Source: Bartonella apihabitans (GTDB taxonomy: Bacteria > Pseudomonadota > Alphaproteobacteria > Rhizobiales > Rhizobiaceae). Taken from it: a stretch of DNA of 64,000 nt. The stretch lies in NCBI RefSeq assembly GCF_030758755.1, contig NZ_CP132387.1, forward strand, positions 2,533,001-2,597,000. Reading direction: 5' to 3'. Shown here one piece after another: positions 9,346-19,827 of this stretch; position 1 is the first letter of the stretch, and each line of letters begins with the position of its first letter. The notes below the pieces were generated by a model that ran no database searches, was not told the origin of the DNA, and saw only the letters and a list, made by a program, of their open reading frames with translations. Position numbers and translations under genes: made by a program.

Positions 9346-10219
9346 TACCGATCTCCGTAACAAGACGTTTTAAATACTCTGCATAGCCGGTTTTGCCTAG
9401 CTGATCAGCCCGTTGTAAAACCTGATCTGCTGTCAGATAACCGGCGTTATAAGCGATTTCTTCTGGACACATCACCTTGATGCCTTGTCGTTTTTCAATC
9501 GCTCTAACATAAGACGATGCGTCATGAAGGCTATCATGAGTGCCGGTGTCAAGCCATGCATATCCACGCCCAAGTCTGATGACTTGTAAACGTTTTCCAG
9601 CAAGATATAAGCTATTGATATCGGTTATCTCGAGTTCTCCACGAGCAGAAGGTTTTAAATCTTGTGCAAATGAAACGACATCATTGTCATAAAAATAAAG
9701 TCCGGTAACAGCCCAATTGGATCGTGGTTTTTCCGGCTTTTCAACAAGTGATTCTGCCAGGCCTGTTTGCTTATCAAAACTTACAACGCCATAACGCTCG
9801 GGATCATCGACACGATAGGCAAAGACGGTTGCGCCGTTTTTAAATGATTTCGCTTTTTCAAGCTGGTTTGCAAGACCGTGACCGAAAAAAATATTATCGC
9901 CAAGTACAAGTGACACATGGCTATCGCCAATGAACTCTTTGCCAATTATAAAGGCTTCGGCAAGGCCATTCGGATGGGCTTGTTCGGCATAGGAAAAATT
10001 AATTCCGTAAGCGCTGCCATCGCCCAGCAACTGATGAAACAACGGGAGGTCACGCGGCGTCGATATAATAAGAATATCACGGATTCCTGCCAGCATAAGA
10101 ACGCCCAGCGGATAATAGATCATCGGCTTATCATAGATTGGCAAAAGTTGCTTTGAAATTCCCAAAGTTGCCGGATAGAGTCTCGTTCCGCTCCCTCCAG
10201 CAAGAATAATCCCCTTCAT
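9338..10219 (-). CDS. rfbA: glucose-1-phosphate thymidylyltransferase
   Basis: A 293-residue nucleotidyltransferase that makes dTDP-glucose from dTTP and glucose-1-phosphate, the committed step to dTDP-rhamnose. The signature '[15 protein letters not shown]' occupies residues 6-20, followed by '[16 protein letters not shown]' and the metal-binding '[10 protein letters not shown]'. The length matches the RmlA short-chain family. The start at 10219 is preferred over an upstream in-frame ATG at 10255 because of the GAGG site eight bases before it and the family N-terminus. It is the first gene of the seven-gene minus-strand operon and is divergent from ahcY. Confidence 0.95.
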   Translation of the reverse strand: MKGIILAGGSGTRLYPATLGISKQLLPIYDKPMIYYPLGVLMLAGIRDILIISTPRDLPLFHQLLGDGSAYGINFSYAEQAHPNGLAEAFIIGKEFIGDSHVSLVLGDNIFFGHGLANQLEKAKSFKNGATVFAYRVDDPERYGVVSFDKQTGLAESLVEKPEKPRSNWAVTGLYFYDNDVVSFAQDLKPSARGELEITDINSLYLAGKRLQVIRLGRGYAWLDTGTHDSLHDASSYVRAIEKRQGIKVMCPEEIAYNAGYLTADQVLQRADQLGKTGYAEYLKRLVTEIGND

Positions 10220-10523
10220 GCCAATAGCCTCATTTGAATAGTTTTTTGAAAACAAGCAAAATGCTATTTAAGTGTTTCACGAAATATATCCACAAAGAGT
10301 TCGAGAAAAAATCAAGTCACAAATTCCTATATCTATTGTAACAAAGTTTATCATAAAACCGATAAAGGCGCATTATATAACCAAACATAGGCGTAATTTT
10401 GGCGTCTGTTTTTTAATTTGCTGTCAAAATTACAACCGGTATAAAGATCTCTTTATATCCTGTTGCACCATTGTGTGACATCTGTTAAATCACCGGAAGC
10501 TAAAAATCTTCAAGGAGTGCATA
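10220..10523. promoter_or_regulatory. divergent intergenic region between rfbA and ahcY
   Basis: About 300 AT-rich bases must hold the promoters of the rhamnose operon (minus) and of ahcY (plus). A small self-complementary hairpin (ATAAAG/CTTTAT) is at 10441-10456 and an AAGGAG ribosome site for ahcY at 10512-10517. I looked for a SAM- or SAH-type riboswitch ahead of ahcY and could not match one by eye. No credible gene is present. Confidence 0.45.
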
Positions 10524-11921
10524 ATGGCTGCCAAAGAATATATTATCAAGGATATCGGCCTTGCCGACTATGGTCGCAGAGAACTCGATATTGCCGAAAC
10601 TGAAATGCCGGGCCTGATGGCCTGCCGCGAGGAATTCGGCTCCTCTCAACCGTTGCGTGGCGCCCGCATTTCCGGTTCGCTGCACATGACAATCCAGACA
10701 GCCGTTCTTATTGAAACGTTAAAAATGATCGGTGCAGATTTGCGCTGGGCTTCATGTAATATTTTTTCAACGCAGGATCATGCTGCCGCAGCAATTGCCG
10801 CAGGTGGTACACCTGTTTTTGCCGTCAAGGGCGAAACACTTGAACAATATTGGAGCTATACCGATGCCATTTTCCAATGGCCGGATGGTAAGCCTTCAAA
10901 TATGATTCTTGATGACGGCGGTGATGCAACAGCTTATATCCTGACCGGTGCCCGCGCCGAAGATGGCGAGGATGTGCTTTCAAAGCCGGAATCTGAAGAA
11001 GAGGCAATCTTTTTTGCCCAAATCAAGAAGCGCATGAAAGAAACACCCGGTTTCTTTACCCGTCAACGTGATGCCATTAAAGGTGTGACGGAAGAGACAA
11101 CAACAGGTGTTCATCGTCTCTATCATTTACAGGAACAAGGGCTCCTGCCGTTCCCCGCAATCAACGTCAATGACAGTGTAACAAAATCCAAATTCGACAA
11201 CCGTTATGGCTGTAAAGAATCGCTGGTTGACGGTATCCGCCGTGGTACCGATGTGATGATGGCCGGTAAAGTTGCAATCGTTTGCGGCTATGGTGATGTT
11301 GGTAAAGGCTGTGCTGCATCGCTTTCTGGAGCCGGTGCACGTGTCAAGGTTACCGAAGTTGACCCGATTTGCGCCTTGCAGGCAGCCATGGATGGTTATG
11401 AAGTTGTAACACTTGAAGATGCCGCTCCGACCGCCGACATCATCATTACTGCAACTGGAAACCGTGACATTGTCCGCCTTGAACATATGCGGGCTGTCAA
11501 GGATATGTGCATTATCGGCAATATCGGACATTTTGATAATGAAATTCAGGTTGCTTCGCTGAAAAACCTGAAATGGACAAATATCAAGCCGCAAGTCGAC
11601 ATGATTACATTTCCGGATGGAAAACGCATTATCCTTCTTTCGGAAGGGCGTTTGCTTAATCTTGGCAATGCAACAGGCCATCCTTCTTTTGTTATGTCGG
11701 CGTCTTTCACCAACCAGACATTGGCCCAGATCGAATTGTTCACACGTGGCGAGAATTATAAAAATCAGGTCTATGTTTTGCCGAAACATCTTGATGAAAA
11801 AGTTGCCCGTCTGCATCTTGATCGCCTTGGTGTCAAACTGACAACGCTGTCGGAAGAGCAGGCCGCCTATATTGGTGTTTCGGTCGAAGGTCCGTTCAAG
11901 CCTGATCGTTATCGCTACTAA
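10524..11921 (+). CDS. ahcY: adenosylhomocysteinase (S-adenosyl-L-homocysteine hydrolase)
   Basis: A 465-residue cytosolic enzyme that splits S-adenosylhomocysteine into homocysteine and adenosine and so relieves product inhibition of methyltransferases. The NAD-binding motif '[10 protein letters not shown]' lies near residue 255; '[15 protein letters not shown]' and the C-terminal 'KPDRYRY' are classic for the family. Length is as expected for the alphaproteobacterial form. It ends in a strong intrinsic terminator at 11961-11996. In many Rhizobiales ahcY sits between ptsH and divL; here divL follows but ptsH is some 29 kb away. Confidence 0.97.
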   Translation: MAAKEYIIKDIGLADYGRRELDIAETEMPGLMACREEFGSSQPLRGARISGSLHMTIQTAVLIETLKMIGADLRWASCNIFSTQDHAAAAIAAGGTPVFAVKGETLEQYWSYTDAIFQWPDGKPSNMILDDGGDATAYILTGARAEDGEDVLSKPESEEEAIFFAQIKKRMKETPGFFTRQRDAIKGVTEETTTGVHRLYHLQEQGLLPFPAINVNDSVTKSKFDNRYGCKESLVDGIRRGTDVMMAGKVAIVCGYGDVGKGCAASLSGAGARVKVTEVDPICALQAAMDGYEVVTLEDAAPTADIIITATGNRDIVRLEHMRAVKDMCIIGNIGHFDNEIQVASLKNLKWTNIKPQVDMITFPDGKRIILLSEGRLLNLGNATGHPSFVMSASFTNQTLAQIELFTRGENYKNQVYVLPKHLDEKVARLHLDRLGVKLTTLSEEQAAYIGVSVEGPFKPDRYRY

Positions 11922-11960
11922 AACCGGTAGTGCTGACAGAAGTGTAACTTTATTGATTTT

Positions 11961-11996
11961 AAAGGTCGGGCAGAAATGCCTGACCTTTGTTTTTTT
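11961..11996 (+). terminator. intrinsic terminator after ahcY
   Basis: An inverted repeat (AAAGGTCGGGCA, GAAA loop, TGCCTGACCTTT) with one mismatch is followed by G and seven T residues. It lies 39 bases past the ahcY stop and reads as a Rho-independent terminator, partly separating ahcY from divL. Confidence 0.85.
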
Positions 11997-12053
11997 GAAG
12001 ATACTTCACCTGAAAAGCATAGACATGTATGGTTAAGCCTGATTCGGCTAAAT

Positions 12054-14536
12054 ATGATCGAGAAATCAACTTTGCAGGCTAGAGGTGGATATAAAAGCAA
12101 ATTATTGTCGGGGATTTTCTCGAGCGTGGCTGCTTTTGCCTGTTTTTCTGCAATTCCCTTAAAGAGTGATGCCGCAGCCCCCGATATGCTTCCCGATTTC
12201 GGAAGTCTCGCACTTCAGATCGCAATTATCGGCGGGGTTATCGTTGCGGCAATGATTATTTGCCTGGCCATATTTTTCCGCCATTTTTCAAAGAGTTCTT
12301 CTGATAGCGGAGATAGCAATTCCGATAAATTTCAGGAAATCGACAATTATGAGCGATTTCTCATGCATACGGGTCAATGCGCGCTTATCTGGAAAACACC
12401 GGCTGCTCTTCCCGAGATAATCGGTCATATGGGTGCTTTAGATCGGCTGCAAGTAAAGCCGAAAGATATATTGCGTTTCGGGCAGTGGCTTGATGACAAT
12501 GAAGTCCATGTTCTTGATGAAGCTCTCAATCATTTGCGAAATGACGGGCAATCTTTCGATCTTTATCTGAATACCAAACAAAAAACATTGGTTGAAGCAA
12601 CCGGTCTTATTGCAGGAACAGCTGCAATTTTGCGTTTTCAGGATCTTTCCGGCCAACAGGAACAGCTTGCCAGGCTTGAAAAAGATGCCGCTTTTATGAA
12701 AACTATGCTTGCAATGCGCAATGTTCTTCTTGAGGCGCTTGATGAACCTGTCTGGCTCGTCAATAGTGATAATAGAATTATTTATGCCAATCGTGCGTTT
12801 CAGAAGGCGAGCGGTTATGACCCTGAAAAAGCTGAGGAAGCCTCTCTGTTTAATGAAGCAACACGCCAGAAACTTTTGGAAAATAAGCCGCTTTTCAAAG
12901 GCCCCGCTTATGCCATTGTCGAAGGCGATCGCAGACTCCTTGAAGTCACACAAGTGACTTCCGAAGATGGTGTTGCGACTTTTGCCCATGATATCAGCGC
13001 CATGGAAGAAATGTCGGAAGAAATGAAGCGCATGGCGCGCGGACATTCCGAAACACTTGACCAGATTTCAACGGCAGTTGCCATTTTGGCCCGATCAAAA
13101 ATTGAAATTTGCCAATCAGGCTTTTGCAACGCTCTGGCCGTTGGATACGGTTTTTCTGGAAAGCGAACCCAGTCATACTTTGCTTCTTGATCGTTTGCGG
13201 GAAGAAGGCATTATTGCTGAAAAGCCGGATTGGAGGGGGTGGAAGGAAGAGCTTTTTTCTGCCTATCGTTCGGGTGAACCAAGCCAGCAAATCTGGAATT
13301 TGCCGGATGGTCGCACGCTCAGGGTTTTGGCAAGTCCTCATCCGCAAGGTGGCGTAACATGGCTTTTTGAAAACCTCACTGAAAAAATAGATCTTGAAAG
13401 GCGTTATAACAGCCTCATTGAAATGCAAGGTGAAACGCTGAACCATCTTTCCGAAGGTGTTGCCCTGTTTGGTCCCGGACGGGCGTATGCGCCTTTCCAA
13501 TCCGGCACTCGCCAAATTATGGTCGTTACCCACCGAATTGACCGTTGAAGGAACGCATATTTCAAAACTTCAGGAGAATTGTTCAAAAAAGACAACGAGC
13601 AATGCATGGGATACATTCGGCGCATTTATTACCGGTTTTAGTGAAAATCGGGATGCCATTTCGGGACGTATGGATTTAACAAACGACGTTATTCTTGATT
13701 ATGCCTTGGTGCCTCTGCCAAATGCACAGACCATGATGACCTTTGTCAATGTGACGGATACGGTCAATATCACCCGTGCATTGCAAGAAAAGAATGACGC
13801 ATTGCGCAGTGCCGACGCGTTGCGCAGCGAATTTGTTCGTCATGTGTCTTATGAATTGCGCACCCCCCTTACCAATATTATCGGCTTTTCGGATATTTTA
13901 CAGAGCGGACTTTTCGGCACTCTCAATTCCCGCCAGCAGGAATATCTCAAGCACATCGCCTCTGAATCGGGTGCGCTTCTCGACATAGTTAATGATATTC
14001 TGGACCTTGCCAAACTTGATGCCGGCATTATGGAACTTGACATTAAAGATGTCGATATTGCCGCTTCAATGGCTTTCGCAACAGAACGCACGAAAGAGCG
14101 TCTCGGTACCCGTCCGGTACAAATTGAAGAAAAAATTGAAGATGGCCTCACGACGATTCCGGCAGATCAGGCAAGGCTGCGGCAGATTTTTGTCAATGTA
14201 TTGAGCAATGCCGCGAATTTTGCGCCTGACAATAGTGTCATTACATTTTCTGCCAAAAAGGACGGAAATGACATTGTCTTTTCTGTTCACGATGACGGAG
14301 CGGGAATTCCGGAAGAAATTCTTGATACTGTTTTCAAGCGGTTTTCATCCCATGCCCATCATGGTTCACGTGCCGGAGCAGGGCTTGGCCTTTCGATCGT
14401 CAAAAGCTTTGTCGAACTTCATGGCGGCAGCGTCACAATAGAAACGGGGAATACAAAAGGAACAACCGTTTTTTGCCGTTTTCCAGCCAAACGCTCTTCA
14501 CCCGCAACGTTGCTTCAATCAGAGGAAACAGAATGA
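12054..14536 (+). CDS. divL: DivL-like sensor (tyrosine in place of the H-box histidine), frame broken twice
   Basis: The repaired product is ~827 residues: one or two N-terminal hydrophobic segments, PAS-like domains ('LLEALDEPVWLVNSDNRIIYANRAF' region and two later copies), a dimerisation helix and an HATPase domain. The H box reads VRHVSYELRTPL, with Tyr (codon at 13850-13852) where histidine kinases have His; this is the hallmark of DivL, which in Caulobacter binds DivK and tunes CckA-CtrA signalling. ATP-binding boxes are intact: 'NVLSNAANFAP', 'DDGAGIPEE', 'GAGLGLSI'. The frame shifts near 13084-13093 (expected 'AIFGPDQKL') and near 13474-13479 (one extra base; expected 'ALFGPDGRM'). 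I use the ATG at 12054; an earlier ATG at 11976 lies inside the ahcY terminator. Confidence 0.85.
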
Positions 14537-16020
14537 TTTTCAGTTTATTTCTTGAAGATGAAAAAGCAACCGAACGCTTTGGCGAGGATTTTGCGCTAGC
14601 TCTTGAAAAAGGTAATCTCGTTACGCTTGAAGGGGACCTCGGAACAGGAAAAACATCGCTTTCCCGTTCTATTGTTCGCACATTAGCAGATGATGACGGG
14701 ATGGATGTTCCAAGTCCAACCTTCACACTTGTTCAAGTTTATGACTTGCCAAAATTTAGCCTCACCCATGCCGATCTTTATCGCATTAACGAACCGGAAG
14801 AAATTGACGAGCTTGGCTTTGAAGAAGCGCGAGAGGCCGGAGTTGTTCTTGTCGAATGGCCGGAAAAAGCGGAAGGAGAATTGGGAAAGGCAGATTTTGC
14901 CATTTTTCTTGAGCATCAAGGAAATGGTCGAAAAATAACGATTGAAGCGGAAGGCCGTGCTGCCGAAAGGCTCGAACGTTCGCTGGAAATCAGAGAATTT
15001 TTAAAATCCAATCAACGGGGAAATTTCAAACGCCGTTATTTTACCGGTGATGCTTCGGCGCGTTCCTATGAGATTATTTATGGCAAGAATGGTCATGAGA
15101 TTTTGATGAATGCACCGGCAATGGAAATGCCCGAACAAAGCGGCCAGTCTTATGGAAAAATTGCCCATCTTGCGACATCGGTTAGCCAGTTTGTCGGCAT
15201 TGACCGGCTGATTTTGAAAAATGGTTTTGTAGCGCCAGAAATTCTAGCGCAAGATTTGGAAAACGGTTTGCTCATTACCGACGATCTTGGGCGGGACGGC
15301 GTGCTTGATGAAGAGAGGAAGCCGATTGAAAACCGCTATATCGAATCGGGAAAATTGCTTTCTTCATTTCACCAGAAAGAATGGCCAAAACATCAAAAAT
15401 TCGATGATTTGACACTTGATATACCGGCTTATGATCGGGGTGTTTTGCGGGCTGAAGTTTCCCTGCTTCTTGACTGGTATTTCCCCTATTTTACCGGAAC
15501 AGAGGTAAGCCAGTCCCTAAAGGAAGAATTCTATCGGCAATGGGAGCCGCTTTTTGAAATTTTTGAAAAGGCAGAACAAAGTTTTGTCATGCGCGATTAT
15601 CATTCCCCCAATATTATCTGGCGGGAAAATGAACAGGGTTTGAAAAAAATAGGTCTCATTGATTTTCAGGACGGGCAAATTGGCCCGACAGCCTATGATG
15701 TTGTATCACTCGCCCAGGATGCACGTGTTGCTATTAACCGCCCGCTTGAGGAGCGTATCATCAAGGCTTATTGCGATGAACGCAAAAAGGGTGCGCGTAT
15801 CTTTGATGAAGAAGAGTTCAAACTGGTCTATGCTATTGCCGGTGCGCAACGCGTTTCCAAAATTCTCGGCATTTTTGTTCGTCTAGACAAGCGTGATGGC
15901 AAGCCCGCTTATTTGAAACATTTGCCGCACTGCCGCGATTACTTGAAACGCAATCTTGAACATCCGGCCCTTTCATCATTGCGTCAATTCTATATTGCCT
16001 CGAAACTGGTTGAAGAGTGA
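14533..16020 (+). CDS. tsaE: TsaE (tRNA t6A ATPase) fused to an AmgK-like aminoglycoside/sugar kinase
   Basis: A 495-residue two-domain protein. Residues ~1-150 are TsaE, the P-loop ATPase of the threonylcarbamoyl-adenosine tRNA complex: Walker A 'GDLGTGKTS' at 34-42, then 'VPSPTFTLVQVY' and 'HADLYRI'. Residues ~165-495 are a phosphotransferase of the APH/AmgK type: 'RRYFTGDASARSYEI', catalytic 'RDYHSPNIIW' with Asp near 354, and 'LIDFQDGQIGP' near 376. AmgK phosphorylates N-acetylmuramate at C1 in cell-wall recycling, which fits the MurU-like gene four bases downstream. The ATG overlaps the divL stop (ATGA). I understand such fusions to be common in Rhizobiales, so this is not a local artefact. 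Confidence 0.88.
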   Translation: MIFSLFLEDEKATERFGEDFALALEKGNLVTLEGDLGTGKTSLSRSIVRTLADDDGMDVPSPTFTLVQVYDLPKFSLTHADLYRINEPEEIDELGFEEAREAGVVLVEWPEKAEGELGKADFAIFLEHQGNGRKITIEAEGRAAERLERSLEIREFLKSNQRGNFKRRYFTGDASARSYEIIYGKNGHEILMNAPAMEMPEQSGQSYGKIAHLATSVSQFVGIDRLILKNGFVAPEILAQDLENGLLITDDLGRDGVLDEERKPIENRYIESGKLLSSFHQKEWPKHQKFDDLTLDIPAYDRGVLRAEVSLLLDWYFPYFTGTEVSQSLKEEFYRQWEPLFEIFEKAEQSFVMRDYHSPNIIWRENEQGLKKIGLIDFQDGQIGPTAYDVVSLAQDARVAINRPLEERIIKAYCDERKKGARIFDEEEFKLVYAIAGAQRVSKILGIFVRLDKRDGKPAYLKHLPHCRDYLKRNLEHPALSSLRQFYIASKLVEE

Positions 16021-16024
16021 AAAA

Positions 16025-16744
16025 ATGAAAATAACTCATGCTATGGTGCTTGCTGCGGGGCTTGGCACCCGCATGCGGCCATTGACTTTCAAAACACCGA
16101 AACCGCTGGTAAAAATTGCTGGTCGAAGTCTTTTGAACCGCGCTCTTGACGCCCTTGAAAAAGCCGGTGTCGAGGAAGCGGTGGTCAATGTCCATTATCT
16201 TGCCGATTCTATCGAAATTCATGTTGAAAGCCGTAAGAAACCGCATGTAACCATTTCGGATGAGCGTGCGGAACTTCTCGATTCGGCCGGAGGCGTGGTG
16301 AAAGCTTTGCCGCTTTTGGGAGAAAATCCGTTTTTTGTTCTTAACGCCGATACGTTCTGGGTCGACCATGGCACGCCAACGCTTGAAGCAATGGCAAACC
16401 GCTTTGACCCCGATAGAATGGATATGCTGCTTATGACGGTCAAACGCGTGCAGGCAGCAGGGCCGGAAAGAGGTGATTTCCTGATTGGTGAAGGTCAAAA
16501 ACTTGTTCGCGCACCTGCAAATGCACCGGAAGCGGTTATTTATGGTGGTGCACTTATTGTAAATCCGAAAATATTTGCATTTGCAAAAATCGAGCCGCAA
16601 TCGCTCAACCTCTATTTTGACGAAGCGATTGCCCGTGGTCGCCTTTACGGTTTTCCTTTGGATGGCAATTGGTATACTGTCGGGACAATTGCAATGATTG
16701 GCAGGGTTGAGGAGCTGATGCGCCAAAGGGGGGAAATAGCGTGA
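16025..16744 (+). CDS. murU: nucleotidyltransferase, MurU-like (N-acetylmuramate-1-phosphate uridylyltransferase)
   Basis: A 239-residue GT-A fold nucleotidyltransferase. The signature 'LAAGLGTRMRPLTFKTPKPLV' begins at residue 9, and 'FFVLNADTFW' carries the metal-binding Asp. The size and the neighbouring AmgK-like kinase domain fit MurU, which forms UDP-MurNAc in the salvage route that bypasses de novo MurA and can lower fosfomycin sensitivity. By sequence alone it could be another hexose-1-phosphate uridylyltransferase. It starts four bases after the kinase gene, and its stop overlaps the addB GTG. Confidence 0.8.
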   Translation: MKITHAMVLAAGLGTRMRPLTFKTPKPLVKIAGRSLLNRALDALEKAGVEEAVVNVHYLADSIEIHVESRKKPHVTISDERAELLDSAGGVVKALPLLGENPFFVLNADTFWVDHGTPTLEAMANRFDPDRMDMLLMTVKRVQAAGPERGDFLIGEGQKLVRAPANAPEAVIYGGALIVNPKIFAFAKIEPQSLNLYFDEAIARGRLYGFPLDGNWYTVGTIAMIGRVEELMRQRGEIA

Positions 16745-19700
16745 AAGACAAGCCGAAGCTGTTTTCGATTTCGAGCGGTGCGCCGTTTTTGCCGACCTTT
16801 GTTGATGCACTTCTTTCAGGGCGCCTGATTAAAGATTTCGGCAAAGGCGGCAATATCCAGAAAGCTTTGGCAGATACTCTTATCTATGTTCCCACGCGTC
16901 GTGCCGCGCGTACACTGCGCTCCTGTTTTGTGGAGATGAGTACGACACATTCAAGTTTCCTGCCGACAATTCGTCCCTTAGGTGATGTTGATGAAGACAC
17001 CGCTTTCTTCCTTGATAATGGAGCGGCAGCTTTGTCGCTCAATCCGAAGATTGGCGATGTCGAGCGGCTCTTGTTATTGGCGCGTCTCATCCGTCCGTGG
17101 CGGGAGAATTTGCCTGCCCATGTGCGCTCATTATTCGGTAGTGAAGATATTATCATACCGGCCAATACAGCCGATGCGATCTGGCTTGCCGAAGATCTTG
17201 CCCGTCTGATGGACGAGGTCGAGACAGAGTCCGCCGACTGGGCAAAACTTCAAGATATTGCACCTGATATGGTTGCCGAATGGTGGCAGGTGACACTTGA
17301 TTTTCTGGAAATTGTAACAAAAACCTGGCCTGATATTCTTGCCGAGCGGCAAAAAATAAATCCGGCAGAATGGCGCAATCAAGCCATTCGCGCGGAAACT
17401 GAAAGGCTTTTGCGCAACAAGCCGCGTGATCCCGTTATTGTGGCGGGTTCCAATGGTTCGATTCCGGCCATTGCCGATTTGCTGAAAGTGGTCAGCGGAT
17501 TGGAAAATGGTGCGGTTGTTTTGCCAGGCCTTGACCTTGCCATGGATGATGCCCAGTGGGCGGCGCTTGGTGAAACGCATGATGACCCCTCCATTTTCGG
17601 CCATCCGCAATATAGCTTCAAAAAATTGTTCGACCGCATGAAACTGACAAGAACTGTCGTTGACGAGATCGGGGCGCCTTCGGAAAACAAGAAAAAACGT
17701 GCTGCAATTTTGTCCGAAGCATTGCGACCGGCGGTGACCACCGACACATGGTCACAATTGAAACGCGATGGTTTTGATGAAATTTTCGCCGATGTCTCTT
17801 TGATTGAGGCTGCCAATGAACGTGAAGAGGCTTTGGCGATTGCAGTTGCGCTAAGGCAAGCAATTGAAGACAAAAAGAAAACGGCCGCACTTGTGACGGG
17901 CGATAGAAATCTTGCCCGCCGTGTTGTTGCCGAACTCAAACGTTTCGGCATTGAGGCTAATGATTCCGGCGGTGTTCCTTTAAGCGAAGTGTTACCGGCA
18001 ACTTTGTTGCGGCTCATTTTACAAAGCCTGTTTCAACCCGGTGATCCGGTGGCTTTTCTGTCGCTCTTGAAACACCCTTTGACATCGCTCGGATATGAAC
18101 GCGGAGCTTTACGAAAAATTGCCGAACGTTTCGAGCTATTTGCATTAAGGGGTGGAACCGGAAGAATCAATATTGCAACGTGTGAGCAGTTTGTTGAAGA
18201 ACGTCTTCTTGCTCTCACAACAGATGAAAACGGGACGAGCGATATCGATACCGATATGATCGAGGAAGCAAGAAATCTTGCGTCTTCTCTGGTGAAAGCT
18301 GTTCAGCCATTGGTAACATTGATGGCAAGAAGCGAACCGCTGACGGTGAACGAAGTTGCCCGTGCTACGACTGAAGTTTTGGAAAATTTTGGCGCTAACG
18401 AGCAAGGTTCGTTTCATGCGCTTTATTCAGGAGAATCCGGAAAAGCCATTATATCTTTGCTGCGTGATCTTGTTGCCGACCAATCCGGCCTCACATTCGA
18501 TATTTCCGAATGGCCGGCCATTCTTGAAGCTTTGATGGCAGCACGCTCGGTGAGCCCCTCTGCCGGTGGTCATCCCCGTCTTTTTATCTGGGGTGCTCTG
18601 GAATCACGTTTGCAAACGGTTGATACAATGGTCATTGGTGGCTTGAATGAAGGGTCGTGGCCAGCAACCGCACGCAATGACCCGTTCATGTCGCGGCCAA
18701 TGAAAATGACATTGACACTTGACCCTCCGGAACGACGGATCGGTTTGGCTGCCCATGATTTCCAGATGGCTATGGGCATGGATAAGGTAATCATGAGCAG
18801 GGCATTGAGAGTGGATAATGCCCCTTCTGTGCCGTCGCGTTGGTTACAAAGGCTGGAAACAGTTGTGGGCGCCAAAGTGAGTGCTGACATGCGCACTCAT
18901 GGCGGAGTTTTTGTCCACTGGGCACGTGAACTTGATCGTCGCAAAAATGTCGATTTTATTGCGCGCCCATGCCCAACCCCGCCATTGAAACAACGTCCGA
19001 AACATTTTTCTGTTACAGAAATCGAAACATTACGCCGCGACCCTTATGCAATTTATGCCAAAAAGGTTTTGCGCCTGAAGCCGCTTGACGACCTTATCCA
19101 CGATCCGTCAGTTGCCGAGCGTGGCACACTTTATCATGCAATTGTTGCGGGCTTTTCACTGCTGAAAATTGATCCGGAAAAACCGGATGCACTGCAAAAA
19201 TTTCTTGAAATTGCGCGTGCCGAATTTGACCGGATGCAGCTTCCACTTGATGTTGAAGCTATCTGGTGGCCGCGTTTTGAAATTCTTGCGCCATCAATTA
19301 TCGCGTGGGAAAAAGGACTTTCGCCACGTGAGAGATATGTCGAAATTTCGGCCCGTCCGGTTCATATTGTGCCGGAAGGAGCAACCCTTTCAGGACGTGC
19401 CGACCGCGTTGATGTGATGGAAGGACATTTTGCCGAAATTCTTGATTTCAAAACCGGCTCGACTCCTTCGGTGAAGCAGGCTGCAACACTCATGGCACCG
19501 CAATTGGCGTTGGAAGCAGCTCTTTTGTCGCGCAATGCTTTTGTTCCGCTTAAAAATATCAAACCGACAGAACTTGCCTATATCCGTTTGAATGCCCACG
19601 GAGAAGTAAAAGAAGAGGGCGTTTCTCTCACTGCCAAAAAAACCGCAACCGAACTTTCCGAAGAAGCATGGGCAAGATTGGGCGAGCTTGTGGAATATTA

Positions 19701-19827
19701 TCAAAATCCTGCCCATGGCTATTTGTCGCGAGCAATGCCACCTTTGACCACTTATGAAGGCGATTATGACCATTTGGCACGGGTTCTTGAATGGTCGGCC
19801 GGTTCTGACACGGCAGGTGAAGAATGA
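16741..19827 (+). CDS. addB: double-strand break repair protein AddB
   Basis: A 1028-residue subunit of the AddAB helicase-nuclease, which resects double-strand breaks for RecA. The N-terminus shows the alphaproteobacterial AddB form 'YVPTRRAARTLRSCF' instead of a canonical Walker A. 'LFIWGALESRLQTVDTMVIGGLNEGSWP' is a characteristic helicase-like segment. The C-terminal PD-(D/E)xK nuclease is seen as 'GRADRVDVMEG' and 'ILDFKTGS' around residues 885-910. It starts with GTG overlapping the murU stop (GTGA) and its end overlaps addA (ATGA), so it belongs to one tightly coupled transcript. Confidence 0.95.
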   Translation: MKDKPKLFSISSGAPFLPTFVDALLSGRLIKDFGKGGNIQKALADTLIYVPTRRAARTLRSCFVEMSTTHSSFLPTIRPLGDVDEDTAFFLDNGAAALSLNPKIGDVERLLLLARLIRPWRENLPAHVRSLFGSEDIIIPANTADAIWLAEDLARLMDEVETESADWAKLQDIAPDMVAEWWQVTLDFLEIVTKTWPDILAERQKINPAEWRNQAIRAETERLLRNKPRDPVIVAGSNGSIPAIADLLKVVSGLENGAVVLPGLDLAMDDAQWAALGETHDDPSIFGHPQYSFKKLFDRMKLTRTVVDEIGAPSENKKKRAAILSEALRPAVTTDTWSQLKRDGFDEIFADVSLIEAANEREEALAIAVALRQAIEDKKKTAALVTGDRNLARRVVAELKRFGIEANDSGGVPLSEVLPATLLRLILQSLFQPGDPVAFLSLLKHPLTSLGYERGALRKIAERFELFALRGGTGRINIATCEQFVEERLLALTTDENGTSDIDTDMIEEARNLASSLVKAVQPLVTLMARSEPLTVNEVARATTEVLENFGANEQGSFHALYSGESGKAIISLLRDLVADQSGLTFDISEWPAILEALMAARSVSPSAGGHPRLFIWGALESRLQTVDTMVIGGLNEGSWPATARNDPFMSRPMKMTLTLDPPERRIGLAAHDFQMAMGMDKVIMSRALRVDNAPSVPSRWLQRLETVVGAKVSADMRTHGGVFVHWARELDRRKNVDFIARPCPTPPLKQRPKHFSVTEIETLRRDPYAIYAKKVLRLKPLDDLIHDPSVAERGTLYHAIVAGFSLLKIDPEKPDALQKFLEIARAEFDRMQLPLDVEAIWWPRFEILAPSIIAWEKGLSPRERYVEISARPVHIVPEGATLSGRADRVDVMEGHFAEILDFKTGSTPSVKQAATLMAPQLALEAALLSRNAFVPLKNIKPTELAYIRLNAHGEVKEEGVSLTAKKTATELSEEAWARLGELVEYYQNPAHGYLSRAMPPLTTYEGDYDHLARVLEWSAGSDTAGEE

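Noticed and set aside
10420..10523. SAM or SAH riboswitch before ahcY
   Set aside because: I could not find the conserved core of the SAM-II or SAH classes; only a small unrelated hairpin is visible.
11127..11816. 229-codon minus-strand frame inside ahcY
   Set aside because: Antisense to a highly conserved enzyme, with no ribosome site and an atypical composition.
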